Assembly: GCF_002954385.1 (NCBI RefSeq)
Contig: NZ_MQVY01000002.1
Span: 601,690 to 665,689, forward strand
Direction of reading: 5' to 3'
Length of the DNA: 64,000 nucleotides
Source: Tenacibaculum sp. SG-28
Lineage (GTDB): Bacteria > Bacteroidota > Bacteroidia > Flavobacteriales > Flavobacteriaceae
In this document: in pieces, positions 8,833 to 19,207 of the stretch
Layout of the letters: the number at the start of each line of letters is the position of its first letter
Numbering within the stretch: the stretch's first letter is position 1
Position numbers and translations under genes: made by a program
The notes under the pieces: generated by a model
What the model was told of the DNA's origin: nothing
Databases searched by the model: none
The model's input: only the letters and a program-made list of their open reading frames with translations

Positions 8833-9888
8833 ATGATACAAACAGATATATTAATAATTGGTGCTGGTCCAACAGGACTTTTTACCGTTTTTGAGGCGGG
8901 GCTTCTAAAATTACGTTGCCATTTAATTGATGCTTTACCGCAACCAGGAGGGCAGTGTTCGGAAATATACCCTAAAAAACCTATTTATGATATCCCTGCA
9001 TATCCAGAGATTTTAGCTGGAGACTTAACCGAAAGGTTATTAGAGCAAATCAAACAATTTGAACCAGGCTTTACTTTAGGGGAACGAGCAGATACTATTG
9101 AGAAACAAGAAGATGGGACGTTTATCGTGACTACCAATAAAGGAACAAAACACGCTGCTCCGGTTGTTGCTATAGCAGGAGGTTTAGGTAGTTTTGAGCC
9201 TAGAAAACCACCAATCCCGAATATTGCTGAATTTGAGGATAAAGGTGTAGAGTACATGATAAAAGAACCAGAATTATATCGTGATAAGGATGTAGTAATT
9301 GCAGGTGGAGGAGATTCTGCCTTAGACTGGTCTATTTTTTTAACCGATGTAGCAAAATCGGTTACCTTAATTCACAGGAGAAATGAGTTCAGAGGTGCTT
9401 TAGACTCTGTTGATAAGGTACAAGAACTGAAAAATGAAGGTAAAATAATGCTCATTACACCTGCAGAAGTTAAGGGAATTGTTGGAAAAGACTATGTGGA
9501 GGGAGTTCTTGTGGAGCAAAAAGATAAAGAACCATTTACGCTGAAAACAGACCATTTTATTCCGTTATTTGGATTGTCACCTAAGCTAGGACCAATTGCA
9601 AATTGGGGATTGGAAATTGAAAAAAATGCCATAAAAGTAAATAATGCCCTCGATTATCAAACCAACGTTCCTGGTATTTATGCCATTGGTGATGTAAATA
9701 CCTATCCAGGGAAGTTAAAATTGATTTTATGTGGTTTTCACGAGGCTACTCTTATGTGTCAGAGTGCATACCAGAGAATCTATCCCGATAAAAAGTATGT
9801 AATGAAGTATACAACTGTGGGTGGCGTACAGGGATTTGACGGAACTAAGAAAGAAGCACCAAAAGCGGTAGTTAAAGCAATAAATTAA
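8833..9888 (+). CDS. Ferredoxin--NADP reductase (thioredoxin reductase-like, YumC type)
   Basis: A 351-residue FAD/NAD(P)H flavoprotein. It has an N-terminal FAD Rossmann motif GAGPTG (10-15), PGGQCSEIYPKKPIYDIP typical of this FNR class, a second dinucleotide motif AGGGDSALDW, and the FAD-binding IGDVNTYPGKLKL near the C-terminus. It lacks the CxxC of thioredoxin reductases. The enzyme passes electrons between NADPH and ferredoxin. The hydroxylase follows after 2 bases and a 2Fe-2S ferredoxin after that, so the three genes make an apparent electron chain. Confidence 0.92.
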   Translation: MIQTDILIIGAGPTGLFTVFEAGLLKLRCHLIDALPQPGGQCSEIYPKKPIYDIPAYPEILAGDLTERLLEQIKQFEPGFTLGERADTIEKQEDGTFIVTTNKGTKHAAPVVAIAGGLGSFEPRKPPIPNIAEFEDKGVEYMIKEPELYRDKDVVIAGGGDSALDWSIFLTDVAKSVTLIHRRNEFRGALDSVDKVQELKNEGKIMLITPAEVKGIVGKDYVEGVLVEQKDKEPFTLKTDHFIPLFGLSPKLGPIANWGLEIEKNAIKVNNALDYQTNVPGIYAIGDVNTYPGKLKLILCGFHEATLMCQSAYQRIYPDKKYVMKYTTVGGVQGFDGTKKEAPKAVVKAIN

Positions 9889-9890
9889 AA

Positions 9891-10805
9891 ATGATTTTTA
9901 GTGACTATATAAAACAACTCTCTCAAGATAACTTATTATATTTTGCACTACCCATTTTTTTTATATGTATTCTGGTAGAATACCAATTTGCTAAACAAAA
10001 TTACCAAAGACAAGACACAAGAGTATCGTTGTTCATGATGGTATTTGCAGCCATAGTGGAGTTTATTCCGAAGGTTCTTGCTTTTGTTGCCTTTGTCTAT
10101 TTACATGCACTAAGTCCATGGAAAGATATTGTTCAACGCCAATGGTGGGCTTGGCTATTGTTACTTTTTCTAGACGATTTCTCGTACTATTGGTTCCATC
10201 GCCTAAATCACGAAGTACGCTTGTTTTGGGCAGGTCATGTTACGCATCATTCTTCAACCAAAATGAATTTTGGAACTGCCCTACGACAGGGAGTTGGCGA
10301 ACGAGTACATAAATTTTTTTACTGGTTATGGATTCCGTTATTAGGTTTTGATCCATTGATGATGTTTACCATGATGAGCATTAGTTTGATATATCAATTT
10401 TTCGTGCATACAGAGGTAGTACAAAAGCTTCCAAATTGGGTGGAATATATTTTTAATACACCGTCCCATCACCGCGTGCATCACGCTTCCAATATTCGGT
10501 ATTTAGATTGCAATCATGCAGGTGTGTTTATTCTTTGGGATCGACTTTTTGGAACCTTTTCAGAAGAGTGCTGTGAGGAAGACAAGCCCATATACGGTCT
10601 AACTGTCAATATAAACTCCTATGATCCTATGCTTGTAGCAACTCACGAATATGTAGCTATTTGGAAAGATGTTAAACGAGCAAAGCATTGGAAAGATAAG
10701 CTTCAGTATATTTTTAATGCTCCTGGATGGAGCCATGATGGCATTGATAAGCGAGCAAAAACCTTACGAAAGAAAATAACTAAATTACAAAACCATTCTG
10801 AGTAG
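9891..10805 (+). CDS. Sterol desaturase/fatty acid hydroxylase family membrane di-iron enzyme
   Basis: A 304-residue membrane protein with hydrophobic segments near 15-30, 45-72, 87-100 and 145-172. The eight-histidine di-iron signature is complete: HRLNH (103-107), HVTHH (116-120), and SHHRVHH (193-198), plus His173 and His209. Family members hydroxylate or desaturate lipids, sterols or carotenoids with O2. The start lies 2 bases after the FNR stop and its stop 3 bases before the ferredoxin, implying coupled translation. The substrate is unknown; a membrane lipid is the simplest guess. Confidence 0.92.
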   Translation: MIFSDYIKQLSQDNLLYFALPIFFICILVEYQFAKQNYQRQDTRVSLFMMVFAAIVEFIPKVLAFVAFVYLHALSPWKDIVQRQWWAWLLLLFLDDFSYYWFHRLNHEVRLFWAGHVTHHSSTKMNFGTALRQGVGERVHKFFYWLWIPLLGFDPLMMFTMMSISLIYQFFVHTEVVQKLPNWVEYIFNTPSHHRVHHASNIRYLDCNHAGVFILWDRLFGTFSEECCEEDKPIYGLTVNINSYDPMLVATHEYVAIWKDVKRAKHWKDKLQYIFNAPGWSHDGIDKRAKTLRKKITKLQNHSE

Positions 10806-10808
10806 CTT

Positions 10809-11144
10809 ATGGATAACAATGATATAACGATAAAGATCACAGACAGAGAAGGTATTTTACACGAAGTAGTTGCCCCGACCGATATGGCGATGAATTTAAT
10901 GGAAGTAGTCCGTTCCTATGAGCTGGCTCCAGAGGGAACCATTGGTATATGCGGAGGAATGGCAATGTGTGCTTCTTGCCAATGTTATGTCAAATCAGAA
11001 CATGAAATTCCTGAAATGACTGACGATGAAGATGCTATGCTAGCAGAAGCTTTTTACGTAGAAGACAATAGCCGTCTTGGATGCCAAATTCAAATGACTC
11101 CAGACCTAGATGGTCTCGAGGTAGAGTTGGCTCCCGAGAGTTAA
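10809..11144 (+). CDS. 2Fe-2S ferredoxin (adrenodoxin type)
   Basis: A 111-residue acidic ferredoxin. The cluster ligands are Cys48, Cys54, Cys57 and Cys92 (C-x5-C-x2-C-x34-C), in GICGGMAMCASCQC and RLGCQIQ; Cys59 is an extra cysteine. The spacing is that of adrenodoxin/putidaredoxin-like ferredoxins that feed oxygenases. It is the last gene of the FNR-hydroxylase unit and very probably carries electrons from that reductase to the hydroxylase. It ends 27 bases from the flavodoxin stop on the opposite strand. Confidence 0.94.
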   Translation: MDNNDITIKITDREGILHEVVAPTDMAMNLMEVVRSYELAPEGTIGICGGMAMCASCQCYVKSEHEIPEMTDDEDAMLAEAFYVEDNSRLGCQIQMTPDLDGLEVELAPES

Positions 11145-11171
11145 TAGAGTTCTATTTATGGTAAAGAAGGT

Positions 11172-11693
11172 TTATAACTCTGCCTCTTTTTTAATTTGTA
11201 AGAGCCATTTTTCGATGCGCTCTTGGGTTAATTCAGGTTCGTTATCCTCGTCTAATGCCAATCCATAAAAAAGGCCTTCGTCCGCAAGTTCTGCTTTAGA
11301 TTCTGTAAAGTCATATTTAGCAGTTGGCCATTTTCCAATAATGGTGCCCCCATTTTCTAATACAACTTTTGCCAATATTCCAACGCCATCGATAAAATAT
11401 TCTCCATAACCATATTGATCTCCTAGTCCAAAAAGAGCTACTTTTTTACCAGAAAAAGAAATACTTTTAAACTCGTCAAAGTAACTTTCCCAGTCGCTCT
11501 GTAAATCTCCATCATACCAAGTAGAAAGCCCTAAAATAATAAAATCGAATTTTTCAAAATCAGAGGAACTTACATTTGTCACTTCAATTACCTCAATATC
11601 CATTTCTTTCCATTCGTCAACAATACTATGCGTAACCTCCTCTGTCATTCCGGTATCAGAACCGTAAATTAACCCTATTTTTGTATTCATCAT
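11172..11693 (-). CDS. fldA: Flavodoxin
   Basis: A 173-residue long-chain flavodoxin. The FMN phosphate loop GSDTGMTEEV (about 11-20), the isoalloxazine-contacting STWYDGDLQSDW and GLGDQYGYGEYF are all present. It replaces ferredoxin as electron carrier, classically under iron limitation. It is the last gene of the minus-strand iron block, and its ATG overlaps the end of the methyltransferase gene (11690-11693). Sitting tail-to-tail with a 2Fe-2S ferredoxin fits an exchange of carriers when iron is scarce. Confidence 0.94.
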   Translation of the reverse strand: MMNTKIGLIYGSDTGMTEEVTHSIVDEWKEMDIEVIEVTNVSSSDFEKFDFIILGLSTWYDGDLQSDWESYFDEFKSISFSGKKVALFGLGDQYGYGEYFIDGVGILAKVVLENGGTIIGKWPTAKYDFTESKAELADEGLFYGLALDEDNEPELTQERIEKWLLQIKKEAEL

Positions 11694-12345
11694 TTCTTAA
11701 TTAATGTTGCAGTTGTATATATTCTTTCTACCAAATCGCCAGATTTGCTAGTCACATTTTCTTTAGTGTTTGTTAGTTCAGAGATAATAAAGGGTGTTTC
11801 CTTTACTAGGTTTTTAAAATCGTTTTCACTAAATAAATTAAACCTTTCGTTTACAAAAGGAAGTTTTTGCATACAACTCTTTTGTACATAACCAATTACA
11901 CAGATTCCTTCCTTTTTGAGAATGCGATACATTTCTTTGAGTAGTGCTTTTGGTTTTTTCCAAAAATAAATAGTGTTAACGCTAAAAACTTTATCCATAC
12001 TGTTTGGAGGATACGGTAAATTTTCACCGTCATAAAGCGAAAAACGAATCTTACACTCCTTTTTTAAGGGGACACTATTAGCTATGGCCTCAGCATTCAT
12101 AATTTTAGAGATTTCTATACCATAATAGGATATGTTTTTAGCTGTTGCAAACAAAGAGCTTAAATGTCCTCCGTTACCGTGTCCTAGCTCAAGAATTTGT
12201 TCTTTGGGTTGAATTTTTAAGGTGTTAATAGCATTCATCGTCATCGAAAAATTTGTTGCGTTCATCAAGACACCAATTTTTTTCCCAGCTCTCCCTCCGG
12301 ACAAGCTAACTGTCGTTCTAATTCCTTAAGCTCCTCTTTATTCAT
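11690..12345 (-). CDS. Class I SAM-dependent methyltransferase (frameshifted at N-terminus)
   Basis: About 218 residues. The SAM-binding motif ILELGHGNGGHLS, acidic-loop YYGIEIS, and the later VFSVNTIYFWK mark a Rossmann methyltransferase of the UbiE/Methyltransf_11 kind. The true start is the ATG at 12345, which overlaps the stop of the PepSY gene in ATGA. It reads MNKEELKELERQLACPEGEL and meets the main frame at the seven-T run (12277-12283), where one base is missing. The start MSGGRAG at 12304 in the broken frame is an artefact. Substrate unknown; its place in the iron block is notable. Confidence 0.85.
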
Positions 12346-14396
12346 GAAGGTATACTTTCATCGCCATTAGTACTATCTTTTCGCCACTCATTTAAGGCCT
12401 TTATTAATAGGATACTCGCAACAACTAACAGGATTAAAATGAATATTTCCGAAATATTGGATGGTTCATAAATTACAGCAGTTATTACATGGTATAGGTT
12501 AAATATGCCAAGTATAATAGCCCAAATGAATGAAGATAGGACAAACCATTTTTTGGTAATTTCTAAAGACAGTAATCCAAAGGTCAACGCTAACCCCTCT
12601 AATAAAATTCGCCATTGATGTGCCCAAAATGGCGTTTCTCCGGTTGCATCATCCAATAAAATTGATTCCTGAAAGTAGACATTTGCTAAACCATAAACAT
12701 GGTGAAATATAAATCCTATTGCAATGAATATCCATAATAGTGAAATTTTTATTCTCATTGGTAGGTGGTATTTTTTATTGGTTAGTGTATTTTGTTTTTT
12801 ATTTTCTTTTGTATTGGTGTATGAGATTGGTGTTTTATTAAAGGAGCTTTTTTCTTTAATACTAGGTTTAACTTTGAAGTAAAAAAGTAGTGCCAAAGAG
12901 GCAATTAGTAACCATAGAACATCTACAGTTAGAATTTCATATTGTTTATCTGCATAAGTTTTCCAAATCCAGTTGCCAGACACTAGTCCATTACTAATAG
13001 GTATCAAAAAGCCAAATATTGCTCCTAATAATAAGCTTGATTTATTGGTGTAGTAGTTGTCTCTTTTACATCTGTAAAAAATAGCAAAGGCAAACCATGA
13101 TAAAAAGTAAAAAGAGTAAATGGCGGTTTGCTTATTTAAAAAATTACCAATACCAAACTTTACAAATAGAAAAGACAATGCGGTAGCAGGCAACATCGAT
13201 AAGCATATTGCTAGGTAGATATGCCCTATTTTAGCTGTAAACATTCGTTGCTCTAGTTGCATACTCTTTTTATTTCTTGCTTCAACCCAAATAAGTACTC
13301 CAGTCAGTATTACAAAACAAGTTATTAAAGCGAGTATGAAGTAAATTATTTTTATGAAAGAACCACCAAAATCAGCAAAATGTAAACGACCAACCGTCCT
13401 TTGTACATCTTGTACATAGTTTGGTTCCCTTGGATTTGTAATGCTTTCTATCCTTCCTGAGTATGCGTCATAAGTTATGTTTCCGCTTCCAACAAAACGT
13501 TCTTTATCCGAAATATCTCCAATAATAGTATATTTCATATTAACGCCTTTATAGTTTTTGATAAAAGCTCGTGTTAGGTGAAAATCATCCCACTCTGATG
13601 CAGTTTGCTTGGCAAAAGTATTAAAGCTTGGTACTTCCTTATCGGAAGGTTTTATCCATTCGAAGGTTTTTCGTTCTGGACGCAGATCTTCAATTAATTT
13701 GGTTTGATTGTTATTGTAAAGGAAGTTTGCAGGGATTAATACTAGTACACTAGTTGCAAAATACGCACCCGTAACGGCAAAAACAAATTGAAAAGGTAAT
13801 CCTATAATTCCAAGCGCTGTGTGGGCATCTGTCCATAATTTCTTTAGGATGGATTTTGGATTAAAAGTAAAAAAGTTACTGCCAATTTTTTTCCAATGTA
13901 CTATGGTACCGGTAATTATTGCAAATAAAAAAAACAAGGATATTAAACCTGCGAGATAGACACCAATGCTGGGTATTTGTTGTAAAAAGTGCAATCGGTA
14001 CAAAAACTCACCGAGACTGTATTGCTCCTCATATGTTTTGGTATCTTTTGTAATAATATCGGTGTAAAAATAGTGTGGTGTTTTACTTGCCTCAGAGGCT
14101 AAGGAATCCTTACTAGGCCCCAAGTAAACATATATAGCATCACTCTTCCCACCAAAATTAAGTTGCATATCTCTGCCTAGTAAATCATACTTCGCATCTA
14201 AATTTCTCAATATTTCGTCGTAGTCAATGTGTTCTCGTTTTACATGACTTATAAACCTACCCTCTTCCCAAATTTGGATTTCTTCTCTGAATAATGAAAA
14301 TGCACCTGCAAAAAATATTACATAAAGGGCAACACTGATTATAATGCCACTAACCGTATGGGTGTTGAAAAACACATTGTAATTTCTTTTTGGCAT
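12342..14396 (-). CDS. PepSY-associated transmembrane protein, probable ferric-siderophore reductase type
   Basis: A 684-residue inner-membrane protein. The N-terminal PepSY_TM region begins NTHTVSGIIISVALYVIFFAGAFSLF, with histidines in HFLQQIPSIG, DAHTALGIIGLPF and RLHFADFGG that could bind haem. About six further helices follow from residue 375. PepSY_TM proteins beside siderophore receptors are thought to reduce or help import ferric siderophores; that is family knowledge, not shown here. The stop overlaps the methyltransferase start, and the start abuts the small membrane gene before it. No frameshift seen. Confidence 0.88.
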   Translation of the reverse strand: MPKRNYNVFFNTHTVSGIIISVALYVIFFAGAFSLFREEIQIWEEGRFISHVKREHIDYDEILRNLDAKYDLLGRDMQLNFGGKSDAIYVYLGPSKDSLASEASKTPHYFYTDIITKDTKTYEEQYSLGEFLYRLHFLQQIPSIGVYLAGLISLFFLFAIITGTIVHWKKIGSNFFTFNPKSILKKLWTDAHTALGIIGLPFQFVFAVTGAYFATSVLVLIPANFLYNNNQTKLIEDLRPERKTFEWIKPSDKEVPSFNTFAKQTASEWDDFHLTRAFIKNYKGVNMKYTIIGDISDKERFVGSGNITYDAYSGRIESITNPREPNYVQDVQRTVGRLHFADFGGSFIKIIYFILALITCFVILTGVLIWVEARNKKSMQLEQRMFTAKIGHIYLAICLSMLPATALSFLFVKFGIGNFLNKQTAIYSFYFLSWFAFAIFYRCKRDNYYTNKSSLLLGAIFGFLIPISNGLVSGNWIWKTYADKQYEILTVDVLWLLIASLALLFYFKVKPSIKEKSSFNKTPISYTNTKENKKQNTLTNKKYHLPMRIKISLLWIFIAIGFIFHHVYGLANVYFQESILLDDATGETPFWAHQWRILLEGLALTFGLLSLEITKKWFVLSSFIWAIILGIFNLYHVITAVIYEPSNISEIFILILLVVASILLIKALNEWRKDSTNGDESIPS

Positions 14397-14698
14397 TAGA
14401 TAAAGGGATTATTTTGGTTATTAAAATAATACGACACGAGTAAAAGAAGTATACTTAAACCGTATAATCCCCATACTTTCCAACCATTCTTAAACAAATA
14501 AGGAATGATTAAAAGAGCGCACCAAACAATATAAAAAGTAACGATGGTGGTAACCAAAACCTCATGATGCTTGGGGATTAGAAGCGCAATATTCATATGA
14601 AGTAAAGCATCTATAAAATATCCACCTATAATGCCAGCAGAAAGTTTAGCAAATTTTTGCCATGGTGATTTAGTTAGGTATTTTGAATTAGCAGGCAT
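14396..14698 (-). CDS. Small membrane protein of the iron block
   Basis: 100 residues with three hydrophobic helices (about 18-40, 46-68, 77-92). No family is recognised with certainty. Small multi-helix proteins such as DUF3649 and DUF3325 accompany PepSY_TM genes in siderophore operons of other bacteria, and this one may be an analogue. Its stop overlaps the PepSY start by 1 base, and only 2 bases separate its start from the upstream gene's stop. Membrane location is certain from composition; function is inferred only from context. Confidence 0.7.
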   Translation of the reverse strand: MPANSKYLTKSPWQKFAKLSAGIIGGYFIDALLHMNIALLIPKHHEVLVTTIVTFYIVWCALLIIPYLFKNGWKVWGLYGLSILLLLVSYYFNNQNNPFI

Positions 14699-14700
14699 AC

Positions 14701-15030
14701 TTAAGAAATAAATTCAATAATGAAAGTTAACATAAAAAATATAACAATATGTTTGTAGGTTACAGCACGCATTGGGTAGAATAATATGGTCATGCTAAAA
14801 ACAACCATAATTGTTCCTAACCAAACTATAAGCCCAGACATACTTCCAAATGTCTTTACAGAAAGTATTAACGGTATAACCAAGGCAATAAATCCAATAA
14901 CTTTCGATAGAAATTGATGTTTTTGAAACCATTTTTCAATTGGAGAACCTTCTTTTATTTGGGTACTTTTTGCACCGTTATACAGTGCAAAACTGGCCAT
15001 ACAAATTAAAATAATAATTAGGTTTACCAT
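14701..15030 (-). CDS. Small membrane protein of the iron block (DUF3325-like architecture)
   Basis: 109 residues with about four hydrophobic segments and the start MVNLIIILICMASFALYNGAK. The N-terminal helix followed by a basic loop and two to three further helices resembles the DUF3325 iron-uptake proteins in size and layout, but I see no decisive motif. It lies downstream of the siderophore receptor, separated by a 16-base perfect hairpin, and begins the tight run of genes down to flavodoxin. Confidence 0.65.
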   Translation of the reverse strand: MVNLIIILICMASFALYNGAKSTQIKEGSPIEKWFQKHQFLSKVIGFIALVIPLILSVKTFGSMSGLIVWLGTIMVVFSMTILFYPMRAVTYKHIVIFFMLTFIIEFIS

Positions 15031-15048
15031 ATTTGTATATTTTAATCC

Positions 15049-15085
15049 ATAAAACTCTGAGTAATATGATTACTCAGAGTTTTAT
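15049..15085. terminator. Perfect 16-base hairpin between receptor and downstream iron genes
   Basis: ATAAAACTCTGAGTAA (15049-15064) pairs exactly with 15070-15085 around a 5-base loop. On the minus strand an A-rich tract (after the receptor stop at 15107) precedes the stem, and its distal arm ends TTTTAT. It can act as an intrinsic terminator or partial read-through point between the receptor and the genes from 15030 down to fldA. Confidence 0.7.
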
Positions 15086-15106
15086 AGAAGTTTTTTTGTT
15101 TTTTTC

Positions 15107-17730
15107 TTAGAACTTATAGGTAATTGTACCTAAAAATGCTCTTGGTGCTTGCGGATTTATAGTACTCCATCCCTTGTAATACGTTTCATCTGTAAAATTA
15201 TTTACTTTTACACCAATTCTAAATTTTTGTGAGTTGTAATAAATTGCACTGTTAAAAACAACATAACTTGGTAGCTCAAATTGTCCACTAATACCGTTGT
15301 CCATGGTATTGTATGAGGAAGCTCCGTTAAACCCTATTCCAATTCCGAATTTTTCTAATCCTGATCCTTGTTTAAATTTATAGTCTGCCCAAAAATTGTA
15401 TACAGATTCAGGCCCTGCTTCTTCCGGTCTTTTATGTAAAAGCTCTGCAATTGTAACCTTTGTAATCTCACTATCATTGTAAGCATAGGAAGCTCTAAGG
15501 TTTAATCCTACAAAAGGATTCGCATTTACCTCTAGTTCTACTCCTTGACTTACAATTTCATCAATTGGCACACTTACAGGTAACAGTAAGCTACTAGGGT
15601 CTGTACCTATTCTGTCTTCAGCTTTGATATTGTAGTAGCTTGCACTAATATTCAATTTACCGTTAATTAAATTTGTTTTGACACCAGCTTCAAATTGGTT
15701 TGCTTTCGTAGGCTCCCATGTATCATAATCTCCTGTTGCTGGATTGAATACAGGATCATTATTGATAAAACCTGTCTGGTAGTTTGTAAATAAGCTCAAC
15801 TTATCTTTAATTGGTTGATAGATAATTCCTGCATTAGGAGAGAATGTTGTTTTGGTAAATCCGTCATCTGGATTTTTTACATCTCCCTTTTGGTTAAAAT
15901 AATCCAAACGCAATCCAACATTAACGGTTAATTTGTCTGTTAGGTTAATAACATCAGAAACATACGCTGCAAAAGTACTAGATTTAAAATCGTCATTTCT
16001 TCCAGGTACTTGATTGAAAATTTCCTCCAAACTAGCATTTGTGATATTCGTTGTTGCTCCTGGCGTAAAAGATGTAGGTATTACGTTTCCTTGTGCGTCA
16101 AAAAATGCATCGAAATAGGGTAAACTAGAATAAAAAGCTTCTAGATATTCTGCTGTTGGTACCAATTCTGGAATACTGTTTAACGTACCTAATAATTGTG
16201 GGAAATTAGAGGTTGACGTAATTACAGGGTTGCCACTTTTATTTTTGTAGTTATACTTGCTTACCACATAATCTAATCCGATAACCATGCGATTACGCAT
16301 ATTACCTAATTTGAAGTCTCCTGTAAAATTTTGTTGAAAGTTAATGTGGTTTGCAAGAGCATCACGTTTATCAAAAATTCTAGTAAATGCCTCTGTTTGC
16401 AATAAAGAACCTGCTTCTTGTAACATTGGAGCTACTATCGGTGATAATATTGGTTGTAATGGAGCAAGAGCTGGGTCGGTAAGTAATTCCTGTAATGATA
16501 AAATTGCCACAGCTCCACCATCTATATTGTACTGGTAAAATCCTTTAGATTCTCCAAAATTTCCTGCAAAAATTGTTTGCGAGGTCCAATTATCGGATAA
16601 CTTATAATCAGCAATTGCTCTTGTTGTTACACTTGGGCTTGTTAAGTACACATCATCCGAAGTAAATGATTTTTTGGGTCGACGTTCAGTTCTTCAATAC
16701 TTGTTGAAACTAATGGTAACCCTCTACGTAAGAATAACATTGAGGGATTCGTTTGTCTCGTCCATGAGTACTCTAGCCCAGCAGATAAATTTAATCTGTT
16801 ATTAACTCTATACATTAAAGAAGGAGCTACGAAGAATGTTTTTCTAAATCCTGCATCTTGAAAACTATCTTGAGTCAAGTAAGAAGAATTTAATCTGAAA
16901 TACATGTTTTCTTTTTTGTTCAATGCTGTATTAACATCTAAGGAAACACGATGTGTTCCAAAGCTACCTCCTGTATAAGAAACGCTTCCTCCGGTTCCTT
17001 TATACGGTTTTTTAGTAACTACATTGATCAGCCCTCCAAGAGAAGTAAATGTGCTTCCAAATAAAGTAGCTGAAGGTCCTTTTATCACTTCAATTCTCTC
17101 GATATAGGAAGGATCAATAGCACTTAAAGTTACCCCAGGTAAACCATTTACCATTTGCGGTTGCGTTGAAAAACCTCTTGTAGAAAAATATCCAGTCCCT
17201 CTTAACGGATCTCTTCCTGTAGCTTCCCAAAGTTTAGAAACGCCCGTAGCATTTACAAGAGCATCATCTATACTTGTAACCACTTGAGATTCTAATAATT
17301 CTGTAGTAACAGTAGAATATACATGAGAATTATCTAAATCTTTCAAAGGTAGTTTTGAAACATAGGCAGATTCTTTTCGTGAAAATTTATTTTTTCTATC
17401 AGTATCGATAGCAACTTCCTGAAGTAATTCATTTCCTTCAAAAAGAACTACAGTTAAATTTTCAGACTGTTGGTTGTTTAATGTATATGTCTTGGTTTTA
17501 TATCCTACATAAGATACTACCAATGTTTTTCCATCTTTTGCAATAGTGTTTAATTCAAAATTACCATTATAATCGGTTTGTGTACCGGTTTTAGTCCCTT
17601 TTATAATAATATTTACTCCCATTAATGGGACTCCGTCAGCATCACTAACAGAACCACTAACAACATTATTTTGTGCCATTGTTGCCACGACACTTAGAAG
17701 TAGCAATAGGGCAGTTGATAAGCCTTTCAT
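15107..17730 (-). CDS. TonB-dependent siderophore receptor (frameshifted)
   Basis: Outer-membrane receptor of about 874 residues. From the ATG at 17730: signal peptide MKGLSTALLLLLSVVATMAQ, then a carboxypeptidase-like regulatory domain (SGSVSDADGVPLMGVNIIIKGT), the plug (TGVSKLWEATGRDPLRGTGYF, VIKGPSATLFGS), and a barrel ending in AFLGTITYKF. The frame breaks at the six-T run at 16670-16675; one added A on the coding strand gives NVDPKKSFTSDDVYLTS. The plug and C-terminus are of the siderophore-receptor subfamily (TonB_siderophor). A PepSY gene and flavodoxin downstream support ferric-siderophore uptake. The longer frame to 17766 uses a TTG before the signal peptide and is rejected. Confidence 0.92.
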
Positions 17731-17796
17731 TATTTTTATTAAGTTTTGATTAAAATTTAGCCACAAAAATATTTCTTAAAATTTTAATATCAAAGC

Positions 17797-17819
17797 TTAT
17801 TTAGAATAAATTAAAATAA
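17797..17819. promoter_or_regulatory. Possible iron-responsive operator upstream of the siderophore receptor
   Basis: TTATTTAGAATAAATTAAAATAA lies about 67 bases before the receptor ATG. The left half (TTTAGAAT) has an imperfect mirror on the right (AATTAAA), loosely like a Fur-type 7-1-7 site. The match is weak in such AT-rich DNA; the call rests mostly on position. Confidence 0.22.
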
Positions 17820-17873
17820 AACATTCGTAGTTTTCATTTTTTCAAACCTTACCAAACACAATTTTATATTCTG

Positions 17874-17881
17874 TATATTTG
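17874..17881 (+). promoter_or_regulatory. Bacteroidota -7 box (TATATTTG) upstream of hmgA
   Basis: Exact TAnnTTTG match about 140 bases before the hmgA ATG. The -33 region has no clean TTG. The long leader between it and the start shows no other feature. Confidence 0.35.
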
Positions 17882-18021
17882 TATTACAAAAGCATAATTA
17901 TGGTTACTTGTAAACCTTTTTTTGGCTTACTCGCACACCTCAAATTTCTAATGAAACGAAATCCTGAGTGACAATGATTTAAAGAAGACGAAATAACTTA
18001 ATAACTTTAAATCAAAAAAAT

Positions 18022-19179
<1,158 letters not shown>

Positions 19180-19207
19180 CATTAGTTAAATTACAAATTA
19201 GAAAGAA

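Noticed and set aside
11690..12304. Start of the methyltransferase at 12304 (MSGGRAG)
   Set aside because: This N-terminus exists only because of a lost base in the T7 run; the ATGA overlap at 12345 with the PepSY stop is the better start.
17797..17819. A confident Fur box before the siderophore receptor
   Set aside because: The symmetry is weak and the DNA very AT-rich, so it is listed only as a low-confidence site.
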